Part shown: positions 1 to 7,315 of the stretch, one piece after another
How the letters are laid out: the number at the start of each line of letters is the position of its first letter
Numbering within the stretch: the stretch's first letter is position 1
NCBI GenBank assembly: GCA_005888395.1
Contig: VAXF01000092.1
Location: 1-15,757, forward strand
DNA from: Actinomycetota bacterium
GTDB lineage: Bacteria; Actinomycetota; Acidimicrobiia; Acidimicrobiales; AC-25
Length of the DNA stretch: 15,757 nt
Direction of reading: 5' to 3'
The notes under the pieces: generated by a model
What the model was told of the DNA's origin: nothing
What the model saw: only the letters and a program-made list of their open reading frames with translations
Databases searched by the model: none
Position numbers and translations under genes: made by a program

Positions 1-433
1 CGGCGAGCGCCTCGGCCAGTACCCCTAGCGCACCGATCGAGGTGCGCAGCTCGTGGTTGACGTTGGCCACGAAGTCGCGGCGCACCGCGTCGAGCTGGCG
101 CCGTTCCGACGTGTCCTCGACCACGGCCACGGCGCCACCCGACGCGAGCCGCTCGGCCGTCATCTGCACCGACCGGGCCGGCGGGCCGGTGAGCTCGAGC
201 GTCTGCACCTGGCGGCCACTGACACGCGCCGCCGCCAGCAGCTCGGTGAGGGTGCGGGCCACGAGGACGTCCGTCTGGAGGTCACCGAAGAGGGCGACGG
301 CGCGGCGGCTACGAACGACCTCGCGGCCGGTCTGGTCGCACACGACCATACCGACGGGGAGTGCGTCGAGTGCCTCCCGCAGACGGGCGATCTCCTCTTT
401 GGCCGCGTCTGCCAGCGCCAGCGCGCGCGCCAC
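1..433 (-). CDS. senX3: SenX3/PhoR-like PAS sensor histidine kinase, 3' end outside window
   Basis: About 144 N-terminal residues of a two-component sensor kinase are visible, and the gene continues past base 1. The first ~20 residues form a short Ala/Glu-rich helix. A PAS-like segment follows (around DALPVGMVVCDQTGREV, residues 26-42) and ends in a VVEDTSERRQ linker. The H-box then reads FVANVNHELRTSIGAL, with phosphoacceptor His127, and closely resembles the SenX3 motif. The kinase ATP-binding domain must lie outside the window. In this family the kinase works with a RegX3/PhoP regulator to switch on phosphate-starvation genes. I chose GTG at 433, which begins 13 bases after the pstB stop; a weak GTGAGG lies 11 bases upstream. 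With this start there is no transmembrane segment, unlike classical SenX3. An ATG at 547 in the same frame lies inside pstB and adds only basic residues. The position right behind pstB suggests it senses Pst transporter state. Confidence 0.82.
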   Translation of the reverse strand, partial: MARALALADAAKEEIARLREALDALPVGMVVCDQTGREVVRSRRAVALFGDLQTDVLVARTLTELLAAARVSGRQVQTLELTGPPARSVQMTAERLASGGAVAVVEDTSERRQLDAVRRDFVANVNHELRTSIGALGVLAEALA

Positions 434-446
434 CGCGGGCGCAGCC

Positions 447-1223
447 TCACCCGAACCGACCCGTGATGTAGGCCTCGGTGCGCTCGTCGTCGGGCTTGGT
501 GAAGATCTTCGACGTCGCGCCCACCTCGACCAGCCGGCCCGGCTCATCCGCGCCGGCAATGGTGAAGAACGCTGTCACGTCACTGACGCGCGCGGCCTGC
601 TGCATGTTGTGGGTGACGACCACGATGGTGTACTGGTCCTTGAGGTCGCTCATCAGGTCCTCGATCGTGAGCGTCGAGACAGGGTCGAGCGCCGAGCAGG
701 GCTCGTCCATGAGCAGCACGTCGGGCTCGACGGCGATGGCGCGGGCGATGCACAGGCGCTGCTGCTGCCCACCTGACAGGCTCGCCGCCGCCCGGCCCAG
801 ACGGTGCGAGACCTCGTCCCACAGCGCGGCGAGCCGCAACGACCGCTCGACAGCGTCGTCGAGCTCGGCCTTCCGGCGGACGCCGTTGAGGCGCAGGCCG
901 GCGGCCACGTTGTCGCGGATCGACATGGTGGGGAACGGGTTGGGGCGCTGGAAGACCATCCCGATGGTGCGACGCACGTCGGTCGCGCTGAACTCCGGCC
1001 CGTAGATGTCCTCGCCGTCGAGGAGCACCTTGCCCTCCATGCGCGCGCCCGGCACCACCTCGTGCATCCGGTTGAGGGTGCGGATGAAGGTCGACTTCCC
1101 GCAGCCGGAGGGACCGATCAGCGCGGTGATCTGCTTGGGCTCGATCGTGAGGCCGATGTCGTCGATGGCCTTGAACGACCCGAACCACGCGGTCACGCCT
1201 CCGGCTTCGATGCGCTTCGCCAT
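447..1223 (-). CDS. pstB: Phosphate ABC transporter ATP-binding protein PstB
   Basis: This is the ATPase subunit of the high-affinity phosphate importer PstSCAB, on the cytoplasmic face of the membrane. From ATG at 1223 it has 258 residues, a normal PstB length. Walker A is GPSGCGKST (37-45), the Q-loop is VFQRPNPFP (90-98), the ABC signature is LSGGQQQR (149-156), and Walker B plus D-loop is VLLMDEPCSALDP (169-181), with the switch His in VVTHN. The QRPNPFP and LNRMHE stretches are typical of PstB rather than other ABC ATPases. The frame is open to a TTG at 1241 and a GTG at 1238, but both lie inside pstA. The ATG at 1223 falls four bases after the pstA stop with a GAGG just upstream, so I prefer it. 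It is the fourth gene of the pst operon and the histidine kinase follows directly. Confidence 0.96.
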   Translation of the reverse strand: MAKRIEAGGVTAWFGSFKAIDDIGLTIEPKQITALIGPSGCGKSTFIRTLNRMHEVVPGARMEGKVLLDGEDIYGPEFSATDVRRTIGMVFQRPNPFPTMSIRDNVAAGLRLNGVRRKAELDDAVERSLRLAALWDEVSHRLGRAAASLSGGQQQRLCIARAIAVEPDVLLMDEPCSALDPVSTLTIEDLMSDLKDQYTIVVVTHNMQQAARVSDVTAFFTIAGADEPGRLVEVGATSKIFTKPDDERTEAYITGRFG

Positions 1224-1227
1224 CGCC

Positions 1228-2103
1228 TCAGTCCACACCAACGCGGCTGCGGGCGGTGACCGCCCGGGCGATCACCGTCAGCAGCAGCACGAAGACGATG
1301 AGGGTCAACGCGCCGGCCCAGGCCCGCCGCACGGCCACGTCGAACGCCGACCCCGCCTGGGTGAAGACGTACAGCGGCAGGCCCGACTGAGCACCCTTGA
1401 AGGGCGACCGGTTCACGCCGTCGGTACCGAACGCGGTCAGCAGCAGCGGCGCCGTCTCGCCCGCCACACGAGCGACGGCGAGCATCACGCCGGTGGTGAT
1501 ACCCGCCGAGGCCGTCGGGAGGACGACCGAGAGGATCGTCCGCCAGCGCGGTACGCCCAGCGCGTAGCTCGCCTCGCGCAGCTCGTCGGGCACCAGCTTC
1601 AGCATCTCCTCCGACGACCGTACGACGACCGGGAGCATGAGCACCGCCAACGCCAGCCCCGCGGCCAGCCCCGAGAAGCCCTTGTGCAGGCCCACCACCC
1701 AGAAGGCGAAGATGAACAGTCCGGCGACGATCGACGGGACGCCGGTCATCACGTCGACGAGGAACCGCACCACAGAGCGCAGCGTTCCCCGCCCGTACTC
1801 CACGATGTAGATCGCAACCAGCAGCCCGAGGGGCACCGCGAGCAAACCGGCGATCAGGACCTGTTCGGCCGTGCCGATGATGGCGTGGTAGGCGCCGCCG
1901 CCCTTGTCGAGCGGCCCCACGCCGCGCATCGAGCGTGTGAGGAAGTGCGGCGACAGGGCGTGATACCCGCGCTGCACCGTGTACACCAGCACGGCGACGA
2001 GCGGCGCCAGGGCCACGAGCACGGCCAGCCCGAGGAGCGAGCACAGGATCGTGTTCGTCACCCGCCGTCGTCTCGAGATGCGGCCGACGCCGATCGCCGT
2101 CAT
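1228..2103 (-). CDS. pstA: Phosphate ABC transporter permease PstA
   Basis: This is one of the two membrane subunits forming the phosphate channel of PstSCAB. The 291-residue protein starts with a short basic cytoplasmic tail (ISRRRRVTN), followed by a first membrane helix at about 17-42 and several further hydrophobic helices. A binding-protein-dependent permease loop, LREASYALGVPRWRT (roughly 175-195), is the EAA-type contact with PstB. The stretch MTGVPSIVAGLFIFAFWV is typical of PstA. The ATG at 2103 overlaps the pstC stop as ATGA, indicating translational coupling. Open sequence upstream of this ATG lies within pstC and is not used. Confidence 0.95.
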   Translation of the reverse strand: MTAIGVGRISRRRRVTNTILCSLLGLAVLVALAPLVAVLVYTVQRGYHALSPHFLTRSMRGVGPLDKGGGAYHAIIGTAEQVLIAGLLAVPLGLLVAIYIVEYGRGTLRSVVRFLVDVMTGVPSIVAGLFIFAFWVVGLHKGFSGLAAGLALAVLMLPVVVRSSEEMLKLVPDELREASYALGVPRWRTILSVVLPTASAGITTGVMLAVARVAGETAPLLLTAFGTDGVNRSPFKGAQSGLPLYVFTQAGSAFDVAVRRAWAGALTLIVFVLLLTVIARAVTARSRVGVD

Positions 2104-3080
2104 GGCTTGCCCTCGGCCGCGGCGAGGCCCGTGCGGTACACCACGCCGCGGGCGACCACGTTGACCGCCAGCGTGATGGCGAAGAGCACCAGGCCCGACG
2201 CCACCAGCGCGTCGCGGCCCGCGCCGCCCGATAACCCGAACTTGGTCGCGATATTGGCGGCGATGGTGTTGCCGCCGGGCTCGAGGATGTGGAAGTCGAC
2301 CTTGAACGCGGCAGCGAGCACCATCGCGATGGCGATCGTCTCGCCCAGCGCACGGCCGAGGCCGAGCATCACCGCGCCGACGATCCCACCCCGGCTGTAG
2401 GGCAGCACCGCGAGGCGGATGGCCTCCCAACGGGTGGCGCCCAACGCCAGCGCCGCCTCACGGTCGGCGCGCGGCACCTGCCGGAAGATCTCTCGGGAGA
2501 TGGCGGCGATGATCGGCAGGATCATGATGGCGAGCACGACCGACGCGGCGAAGAGCGACCGCCCGTAGATGCCGGCGCGGCTGTGGAACAGCGGGATGAA
2601 GCCGACCGTCCGGTCGAGCCACTGCTCGACCGGCTTGAGCCTGGGCACGAGGTAGTAGATCCCCCACAGGCCGTAGACGACGCTCGGCACGGCGGCCAGG
2701 AGGTCGAGCAGGTAGCCCACGACGCGGCCGAGACGGCGGGGTGCCAACTCGGTGAGGAAGAGCGCCGAGCCGACGGCGACCGGGACCGCGAGCACGAGGG
2801 CGACGATGCTCGAGAGCACGGTGCCGAACGCGAGCGCGGCGATGCCGAACCGCGCCGGGCTGTTGTCGGGGAACCATGCCTTCTCCGTGAAGAAGCTGGA
2901 CCCGGCCTTGCGGAATGCCGGCGTCGCGTGCACGAAGAGGAACACGCCGATGGCCACGATGAGCACCACCACGACGAGCCCGGACCCAAGGGTGACGAGC
3001 CGGAAGGCGGTGTCGGCTCGTCGGGTGGCCCGCCGGCGTCTGGCGGACCGCGCAAGCGCGGGCGGGTCGACAGCGGTCAT
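2100..3080 (-). CDS. pstC: Phosphate ABC transporter permease PstC
   Basis: This is the second membrane subunit of the phosphate importer, 326 residues. A basic N-terminus (SARRRRATRR) precedes a first membrane helix at about 28-51. A periplasmic loop follows (PAFRKAGSSFFTEKAWFPD), typical of PstC, which carries a longer first external loop than PstA. The permease EAA-type loop REAALALGATRWEAIR lies at about 207-222, and AVPSVVYGLWGIYYLVP is a PstC hallmark. The start is ATG at 3080, 22 bases after the pstS stop, with a modest AGCGGGG upstream as possible ribosome-binding site. The 3' end overlaps pstA by four bases. The order S-C-A-B is the standard one. Confidence 0.95.
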   Translation of the reverse strand: MTAVDPPALARSARRRRATRRADTAFRLVTLGSGLVVVVLIVAIGVFLFVHATPAFRKAGSSFFTEKAWFPDNSPARFGIAALAFGTVLSSIVALVLAVPVAVGSALFLTELAPRRLGRVVGYLLDLLAAVPSVVYGLWGIYYLVPRLKPVEQWLDRTVGFIPLFHSRAGIYGRSLFAASVVLAIMILPIIAAISREIFRQVPRADREAALALGATRWEAIRLAVLPYSRGGIVGAVMLGLGRALGETIAIAMVLAAAFKVDFHILEPGGNTIAANIATKFGLSGGAGRDALVASGLVLFAITLAVNVVARGVVYRTGLAAAEGKP

Positions 3081-3102
3081 GGAACGAGGCCCCGCTGCGG
3101 CG

Positions 3103-4209
3103 TCAGGCGTGGATCGACTCGGCAGCGGTCTTCGCCTGGGAGGCCAGCGACGAGGGGAGCGGCGCGTAGTAGAGCGAAACGGCCGACTGCTGGCCGGCGT
3201 CCAGGGCGTACAGGATGAACGACTTCAGGAGCTTGGCCTTCGCGGGGTCGGCGGGCTTCTGGGGCACGATCACGAACGTGTCGGTCGTGATCGGGTAGGC
3301 GGCCGGGTTGGTCGGTGTGTAGTTGATCTTGACCTTGAGGTCGGCGGGGATCGTCGCCTCGGCGAGCGCCGCGGCCACCGAGGTCGCGTTGGGCTCGACG
3401 AAGCTCCCGGCCGCGTTCTTCACCTTCACGGTCCCGAGGGAGTTGGCCTTGTCGAACGACAGCTCGGCGTACCCGATGGCTCCTTCTGTCTGCTTCACGG
3501 CCGCGGTCACGCCGTCGGAGCCCTTCGCTCCCTGGCCGGTCGGCCACGGCACGTCCTTGGCCGCACCGAACGTCCACACCGACCCGGCCGCGGCGGTCAG
3601 GTACGACGTGAACGCCGCGGTCGTGCCCGAGCCGTCGGAACGGTGGATCACCTGGATGCCCTCGGAGGGCAGCGTCACGCCGCTGTTGGTGGCCTTGATG
3701 GCCGCGGCGTTCCACTTGGTGATCTTCCCGGCGAAGATGCCCGCGATCGTCTCGGGCGTGAGCTGCAGGCTCGTGACGCCACTGACGTTGAACTCGACGG
3801 CGATGGCGCCGGCCGCCCACGGGATGTGGAGCACCGGACCGACCTTGGCCTCGGCGGGCGTCTGCTCTAAGGGCTTCATCGTGACGTCGGACCCGGCGAA
3901 GTCGATGGTGCCGGCGATGAGCTGCTGGATGCCGGCGCCCGAGCCGACGGCCTGGTAGTTCACGGTGGCACCCGGGCAGGCGGCGCCGTAGTCCTTGATC
4001 CACTGCTGCATGAGCGTTGAGACGAACGTGGAGCCCGCGCCCGACACGCTGCCGGTCGCGCAGGAGACCTGGGGCTTGGCGGCGGTCGTCGTCGTGCTCG
4101 CCGCCCTGGAGGCCTTCTTGCTGCTCCCGCACGCTCCCCCGACGAGAGCGACGAGGACGATGGCGACGGCCGCGCCGCGGATGCCTCTGATGTGGCTGGT
4201 CGTGTTCAC
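3103..4209 (-). CDS. pstS: Phosphate-binding lipoprotein PstS
   Basis: This is the extracytoplasmic phosphate-binding component that delivers phosphate to PstCA. From GTG at 4209 it has 368 residues. The signal sequence has basic residues (IRGIRG), a hydrophobic core (AAVAIVLVALVGGA) and a lipobox ending at Cys27, followed by a Ser/Thr/Ala-rich tether. The mature part opens with SVSGAGSTFVSTLMQQWIKDYG. It contains the phosphate-site motifs FAGSDVTMK and HRSDGSGTTAAFTSYL, both strongly characteristic of PstS. The frame is open to a TTG at 4218, but that codon overlaps a good -10 element and there is no Shine-Dalgarno. A leaderless transcript from GTG 4209 is therefore more likely. Three upstream PHO-box repeats (4250-4282) imply induction by phosphate starvation. 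It is the first gene of the pst operon. Confidence 0.96.
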   Translation of the reverse strand: MNTTSHIRGIRGAAVAIVLVALVGGACGSSKKASRAASTTTTAAKPQVSCATGSVSGAGSTFVSTLMQQWIKDYGAACPGATVNYQAVGSGAGIQQLIAGTIDFAGSDVTMKPLEQTPAEAKVGPVLHIPWAAGAIAVEFNVSGVTSLQLTPETIAGIFAGKITKWNAAAIKATNSGVTLPSEGIQVIHRSDGSGTTAAFTSYLTAAAGSVWTFGAAKDVPWPTGQGAKGSDGVTAAVKQTEGAIGYAELSFDKANSLGTVKVKNAAGSFVEPNATSVAAALAEATIPADLKVKINYTPTNPAAYPITTDTFVIVPQKPADPAKAKLLKSFILYALDAGQQSAVSLYYAPLPSSLASQAKTAAESIHA

Positions 4210-4216
4210 GACGCGC

Positions 4217-4222
4217 AAGGTA
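4217..4222 (-). promoter_or_regulatory. Candidate -10 element of the pst operon
   Basis: On the minus strand the hexamer reads TACCTT, matching the actinobacterial TANNNT pattern. It is separated by seven bases (GCGCGTC) from the GTG start of pstS. No -35 hexamer is evident at the usual spacing, as expected for a promoter that depends on an activator bound at the adjacent PHO box. The layout suggests transcription starts at or next to the GTG. Confidence 0.5.
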
Positions 4223-4249
4223 CGAGGCCGAGGTGGCGCGGCGGCGGCG

Positions 4250-4282
4250 TCGCGGTGAACGGGGGGTGAACAGCTGGCGAAT
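4250..4282 (-). promoter_or_regulatory. PHO box: three 11-nt direct repeats upstream of pstS
   Basis: Read toward pstS, the units are ATTCGCCAGCT (4282-4272), GTTCACCCCCC (4271-4261) and GTTCACCGCGA (4260-4250). Two carry a perfect GTTCACC core and the third matches at five of seven core positions. All are in exact 11-base register. This is the known architecture of PhoP (Streptomyces) and RegX3-type binding sites in front of pst genes. The box ends 27 bases before the candidate -10, in the activator position. Confidence 0.82.
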
Positions 4283-4288
4283 GTGGGG

Positions 4289-4304
4289 AGCGCCCGCGGG
4301 CGCT
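4289..4304. terminator. Perfect 16-bp palindrome at the end of the histidine phosphatase gene
   Basis: The sequence AGCGCCCGCGGGCGCT is perfectly self-complementary and overlaps the TAG stop (4303-4305) of the upstream gene. As RNA it could form a GC-only hairpin with a CGCG turn. There is no U-tract, but actinobacterial terminators often lack one. It sits between two likely transcription units, so termination of the ppk1-side transcript is the simplest reading. It could equally be chance in GC-rich DNA. Confidence 0.4.
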
Positions 4305-4773
4305 AGGAGCGATCCGGCGGCGGGAGGTAGCTGGCCCGCACGAAGCGGCCCTCGTGGGTATCGAGCGCCCACACCGACCCCTTCTGCCACCGCTCGGCGC
4401 CGTCGATCGCCACGCCCCGCTCGGCGAGCGTGAGCACGGTGTCCTGCACGACGTCGCCGTGCGAGCACGCCACCACGGTTTCACCGGCCAGCACGCCGAG
4501 CAGGCGGATGGCCTCGCCGGACCGTCCCTCCTCCAGCTCCGCCACCCGCTCGAGCGCCACGCCGAGGTGCTCGGCCAGCGGCGTCACCGTCGCCACGCAA
4601 CGTTCGTAGGGGCTGGTCAGCACGCGCTGCGGCGAGAACGGCGCGAGCAGCGCGACGAGTGCCGCCGCCTGGCGTTCACCGCGCGGGCTCAGCGGCCGGT
4701 CGTGGTCGTCGCCGTCCCAGTCGTGGCGGCTGCCCGCGTGGGCATGGCGCACGAGCAACAGCGTTCCGTTCAC
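4303..4773 (-). CDS. SixA-like histidine phosphatase (MutT1 C-terminal-domain-like)
   Basis: A 156-residue member of the histidine phosphatase superfamily. The N-terminal catalytic motif is LLLVRHAHAG with phospho-acceptor His10. SPRG (residues 29-32) and SPYERC (54-59) follow, then an acidic ELEEG (79-83), and the second catalytic His105 in VACSHGD. The length and the HAHAG form fit the SixA branch, whose members dephosphorylate phosphohistidine or small phosphate esters. GTG at 4773 overlaps the Nudix stop as GTGA, so the two are probably translated together. Mycobacterial MutT1 has a Nudix domain followed by this same domain in one chain and is encoded beside ppk1. Here the parts are separate genes in the same order and place. 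An open frame runs upstream of the GTG, but it reads through the Nudix gene out of frame and was not used. Confidence 0.85.
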   Translation of the reverse strand: MNGTLLLVRHAHAGSRHDWDGDDHDRPLSPRGERQAAALVALLAPFSPQRVLTSPYERCVATVTPLAEHLGVALERVAELEEGRSGEAIRLLGVLAGETVVACSHGDVVQDTVLTLAERGVAIDGAERWQKGSVWALDTHEGRFVRASYLPPPDRS

Positions 4774-5228
4774 CGGCTCTCGGCATCTGCGATGGCCCTG
4801 GCCGCGGACGACACGAGGTCGCGGTCGTGTGCGTAGGTGAGGACCGCGCGGGCCGACTCGACGTCGAGCCAGCGGGCCACGTCGACCTCGTGGCGAGGCG
4901 CAAGCTCTCCCGCCGTTGCGACCATCGTCCAGTACCGCACCACCTTGTCCCTCCCGTTCCGGTCGCGGTAGCGGACGGACGGCAGCTCGAGGCCGAGACG
5001 GCAACGAAGGCCCGTCTCCTCCTCGACCTCGCGGCGGGCGCAGTCTTCGTCGCTCTCGCCCGGGTCGACCTTTCCCTTGGGCAGCGACCAGTCGTCGTAC
5101 GCAGGCCGGTGCACCACCACGATCTCGAGGCCCGAGGCACGCTGCTCCCGGCCCGCCTCCCCGGGCGGGCCCCAATGCCACACCACTCCCCCGGCGGCGC
5201 GAACCTCCTCGCCCGCCGCGGCGGTCAC
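4770..5228 (-). CDS. Nudix hydrolase (MutT1 N-terminal-domain-like)
   Basis: A 152-residue Nudix protein. The complete Nudix box GX5EX7REUXEEXGU spans residues 52-74 (GKVDPGE...REVEEETGL) and supplies the Mg-binding glutamates. Ahead of it is AAGGVVW (11-17), and DDWSLPKGK (45-53) is typical of the MutT1/diadenosine-polyphosphate group. MutT1-type enzymes hydrolyse 8-oxo-dGTP and dinucleoside polyphosphates. Which of these is used here cannot be read from sequence. The GTG at 5228 overlaps the ppk1 stop as GTGA, and the gene's own stop overlaps the phosphatase start in the same way. This is therefore a coupled ppk1-nudix-phosphatase series. Confidence 0.88.
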   Translation of the reverse strand: MTAAAGEEVRAAGGVVWHWGPPGEAGREQRASGLEIVVVHRPAYDDWSLPKGKVDPGESDEDCARREVEEETGLRCRLGLELPSVRYRDRNGRDKVVRYWTMVATAGELAPRHEVDVARWLDVESARAVLTYAHDRDLVSSAARAIADAESR

Positions 5229-7315
5229 GGAATGGCCACGTCGGGCGCATCGGGCCGGCGGGCGCGCTCGATGGCGAGCTCCTGGAAACGCCGCTGGGCG
5301 TTGACCCCCGCCGCCTTGGCCCGGATCTCCCACCGCCCCGCCGCGTCGAGCTCCCACGCGAGCTCGTCGTCGGAGAGGTCGACGTCGAGGATCTCCTGGA
5401 GCCGCGCCTGCACCTCGGGGTTCTCGATGTGCACCAGGGCTTCGATGCGGCCGTCGAGGTTGCGCTCCATGAGGTCGGCCGAGCCGATGTAGTACTCGAC
5501 CGGCTCTTCGCCGGGGCGGCCGAAGGCGAAGATCCGCGAGTGCTCCAGGTAGCGCCCGACGATCGAACGCACGCGGATGTTCTCCGAAAGGCCCGGCACG
5601 CCCGGCCGCAGCGAGCACCGGGTGCGCACGATCAGGTCGATCTCCGCGCCCGCCAGCGACGCCTCGTAGAGCGAGTCGATCACGCCGGGGTCGACGAGGT
5701 GGTTGAGCTTGAGGACGATGCGGCCGCCGGGATGCGCCTCGCGGCGGATCAGCTCGACCATGCGCGTGCGCAGCTGCGTCGGCGCCAACAACAGCCGGCG
5801 GTACTTCACCTCGCGGCTGTAGCCGGTGAGGAAGTTGAACAGATGGGTGAGGTCCTCGCCGAGCTCGGGCGCGGCCGACAGCAGCCCGACGTCCTCGTAG
5901 AGACGCGCCGTCGCGGGGTTGTAGTTGCCGGTGCCGACGTGGCAGTAGCGGCGGATCCCGTCGAGCTCCTGGCGCACGACCAGGGCCACCTTGCAGTGCG
6001 TCTTCAGCCCGACCAGGCCGTAGACGACGTGGACGCCCGCCTCCTCCATCGCCCTCGCCCACGCGATGTTGGCCTCCTCGTCGAAGCGGGCCTTCAGCTC
6101 GACGACGGCGACGACCTGCTTGTTGGCCTGGACGGCACGGATCAGCGCTTTCACGATCGCGCTGTCACCGGAGGTGCGGTAGAGCGTCTGCTTTATGGCG
6201 AGGACGCTCGGGTCGAGCGCCGCCTGCTTGATGAACGCCTCGACCGACGTGGTGAACGAGTCGTAGGGATGGTGGACGACGACATCGGCGTCACGGAGCA
6301 CCGCAAAGACATCGACGTCGGCCTCGCCCGCGGCCGACAGCCGGGGCTGGGTCATGGGGAGCCATGGATCGGACTTCAGGTCGGGCCGGTCGAGCTCGTA
6401 CACAGACCACAAGCCGCCGAGGTCGAGCGGCCCGTCGATCGTGTACACGTCGTCCTCGCCGACCTCGAGCTCGCGCACGAGGAGCTCGCGCACCTCGGTG
6501 GACATGTCGGGTGGAATCTCGAGCCGCACGGCGCGCCCGCGCCGGCGCGCGCGGAGCTCGAGCTCCACCGCCGCGAGCAGGTCGTCGGCCTCCTCGTCGC
6601 GCAGCGCGGTGTCGGCGTCGCGAGTGACCCGGAACGGGAAGTGGCTCTCGATCTCCATACCGGGGAACAGCACGTCGAGATGCGCGGCGATCACCTGCTC
6701 GAGGGCGACGAAGCGCTCGCCGTCGGGCATGACGACGAAGCGTGGGAGAAGGCCGGGGACCTTCACGCGCGCGAACCGGCGGTCGCCGCCGGCCGGGTCG
6801 CGCACCATCACAGCGAGGTTCAACGAGAGGTCGGCGATGTGCGGGAACGGGTGCCCCGGGTCGACACCGAGCGGCGTGAGCACCGGGAAGATGCGCTCGT
6901 GGAACACGCGCACCATGTGCTCGCGGTCGTCGTCGTCGAGCGATTCCCAGTCGGACATCCGGATCCCGACGTCGGCGAGGGCGGGCACGATCCCGTCGAG
7001 GAAGATCCGCGACTGGCGCTGGGCGAGCTCGTCGACGCACGACCTGATGGCGGTCAGCTGCTCGCCCGGGGTGAGGCCGTCAGGCGAGCTCACGCCGAGG
7101 CCGGCCGCGACCTGGTCCTTCAGGCCGGCGACGCGCACCCGGAAGAACTCGTCGAGATTCTGGCTGGCGATGGCGAGGAACTTGGCCCGCTCGAGCAACG
7201 GCACCCGGTCGTCGGCCGCGAGGGCGAAGACGCGCGCGTCGAAGTCGAGCCACGAGAGCTCGCGGTTGAGGAAGCGCGACTCGCCGCCGGCGACTGTCGC
7301 GAACGCCGTACTCAT
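5225..7315 (-). CDS. ppk1: Polyphosphate kinase 1
   Basis: This enzyme makes long-chain inorganic polyphosphate from ATP, reversibly, and is normally membrane-associated. At 696 residues it is full length. The N-terminal domain opens with FLNRELSWLDFDARVF, and ASQNLDEFFRVRV marks the conserved N-domain. The head-domain region HPFPHIADLSLNLAV and the segment HHPYDSFTTSVEAF lead into the phospholipase-D-like catalytic domains. The phosphorylated histidine is His440 in GLKTHCKV and the second conserved one is His592 in LEHSRIFAF, close to E. coli His435/His592. CHVGTGNYNPATARLYED is also invariant in Ppk1. ATG 7315 has GGTGG five bases upstream and overlaps the stop of a small upstream ORF as ATGA. 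Its stop overlaps the Nudix start. Two GC hairpins lie just upstream and could affect initiation. Confidence 0.97.
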   Translation of the reverse strand: MSTAFATVAGGESRFLNRELSWLDFDARVFALAADDRVPLLERAKFLAIASQNLDEFFRVRVAGLKDQVAAGLGVSSPDGLTPGEQLTAIRSCVDELAQRQSRIFLDGIVPALADVGIRMSDWESLDDDDREHMVRVFHERIFPVLTPLGVDPGHPFPHIADLSLNLAVMVRDPAGGDRRFARVKVPGLLPRFVVMPDGERFVALEQVIAAHLDVLFPGMEIESHFPFRVTRDADTALRDEEADDLLAAVELELRARRRGRAVRLEIPPDMSTEVRELLVRELEVGEDDVYTIDGPLDLGGLWSVYELDRPDLKSDPWLPMTQPRLSAAGEADVDVFAVLRDADVVVHHPYDSFTTSVEAFIKQAALDPSVLAIKQTLYRTSGDSAIVKALIRAVQANKQVVAVVELKARFDEEANIAWARAMEEAGVHVVYGLVGLKTHCKVALVVRQELDGIRRYCHVGTGNYNPATARLYEDVGLLSAAPELGEDLTHLFNFLTGYSREVKYRRLLLAPTQLRTRMVELIRREAHPGGRIVLKLNHLVDPGVIDSLYEASLAGAEIDLIVRTRCSLRPGVPGLSENIRVRSIVGRYLEHSRIFAFGRPGEEPVEYYIGSADLMERNLDGRIEALVHIENPEVQARLQEILDVDLSDDELAWELDAAGRWEIRAKAAGVNAQRRFQELAIERARRPDAPDVAIP

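Noticed and set aside
4210..4218. TTG 4218 as the start of PstS
   Set aside because: It overlaps the TACCTT element and has no Shine-Dalgarno. GTG 4209 gives a normal lipoprotein signal.
4675..4775. GTTCACC matches at 4675 and 4769
   Set aside because: They are isolated single cores inside coding sequence with no 11-base-register partner.
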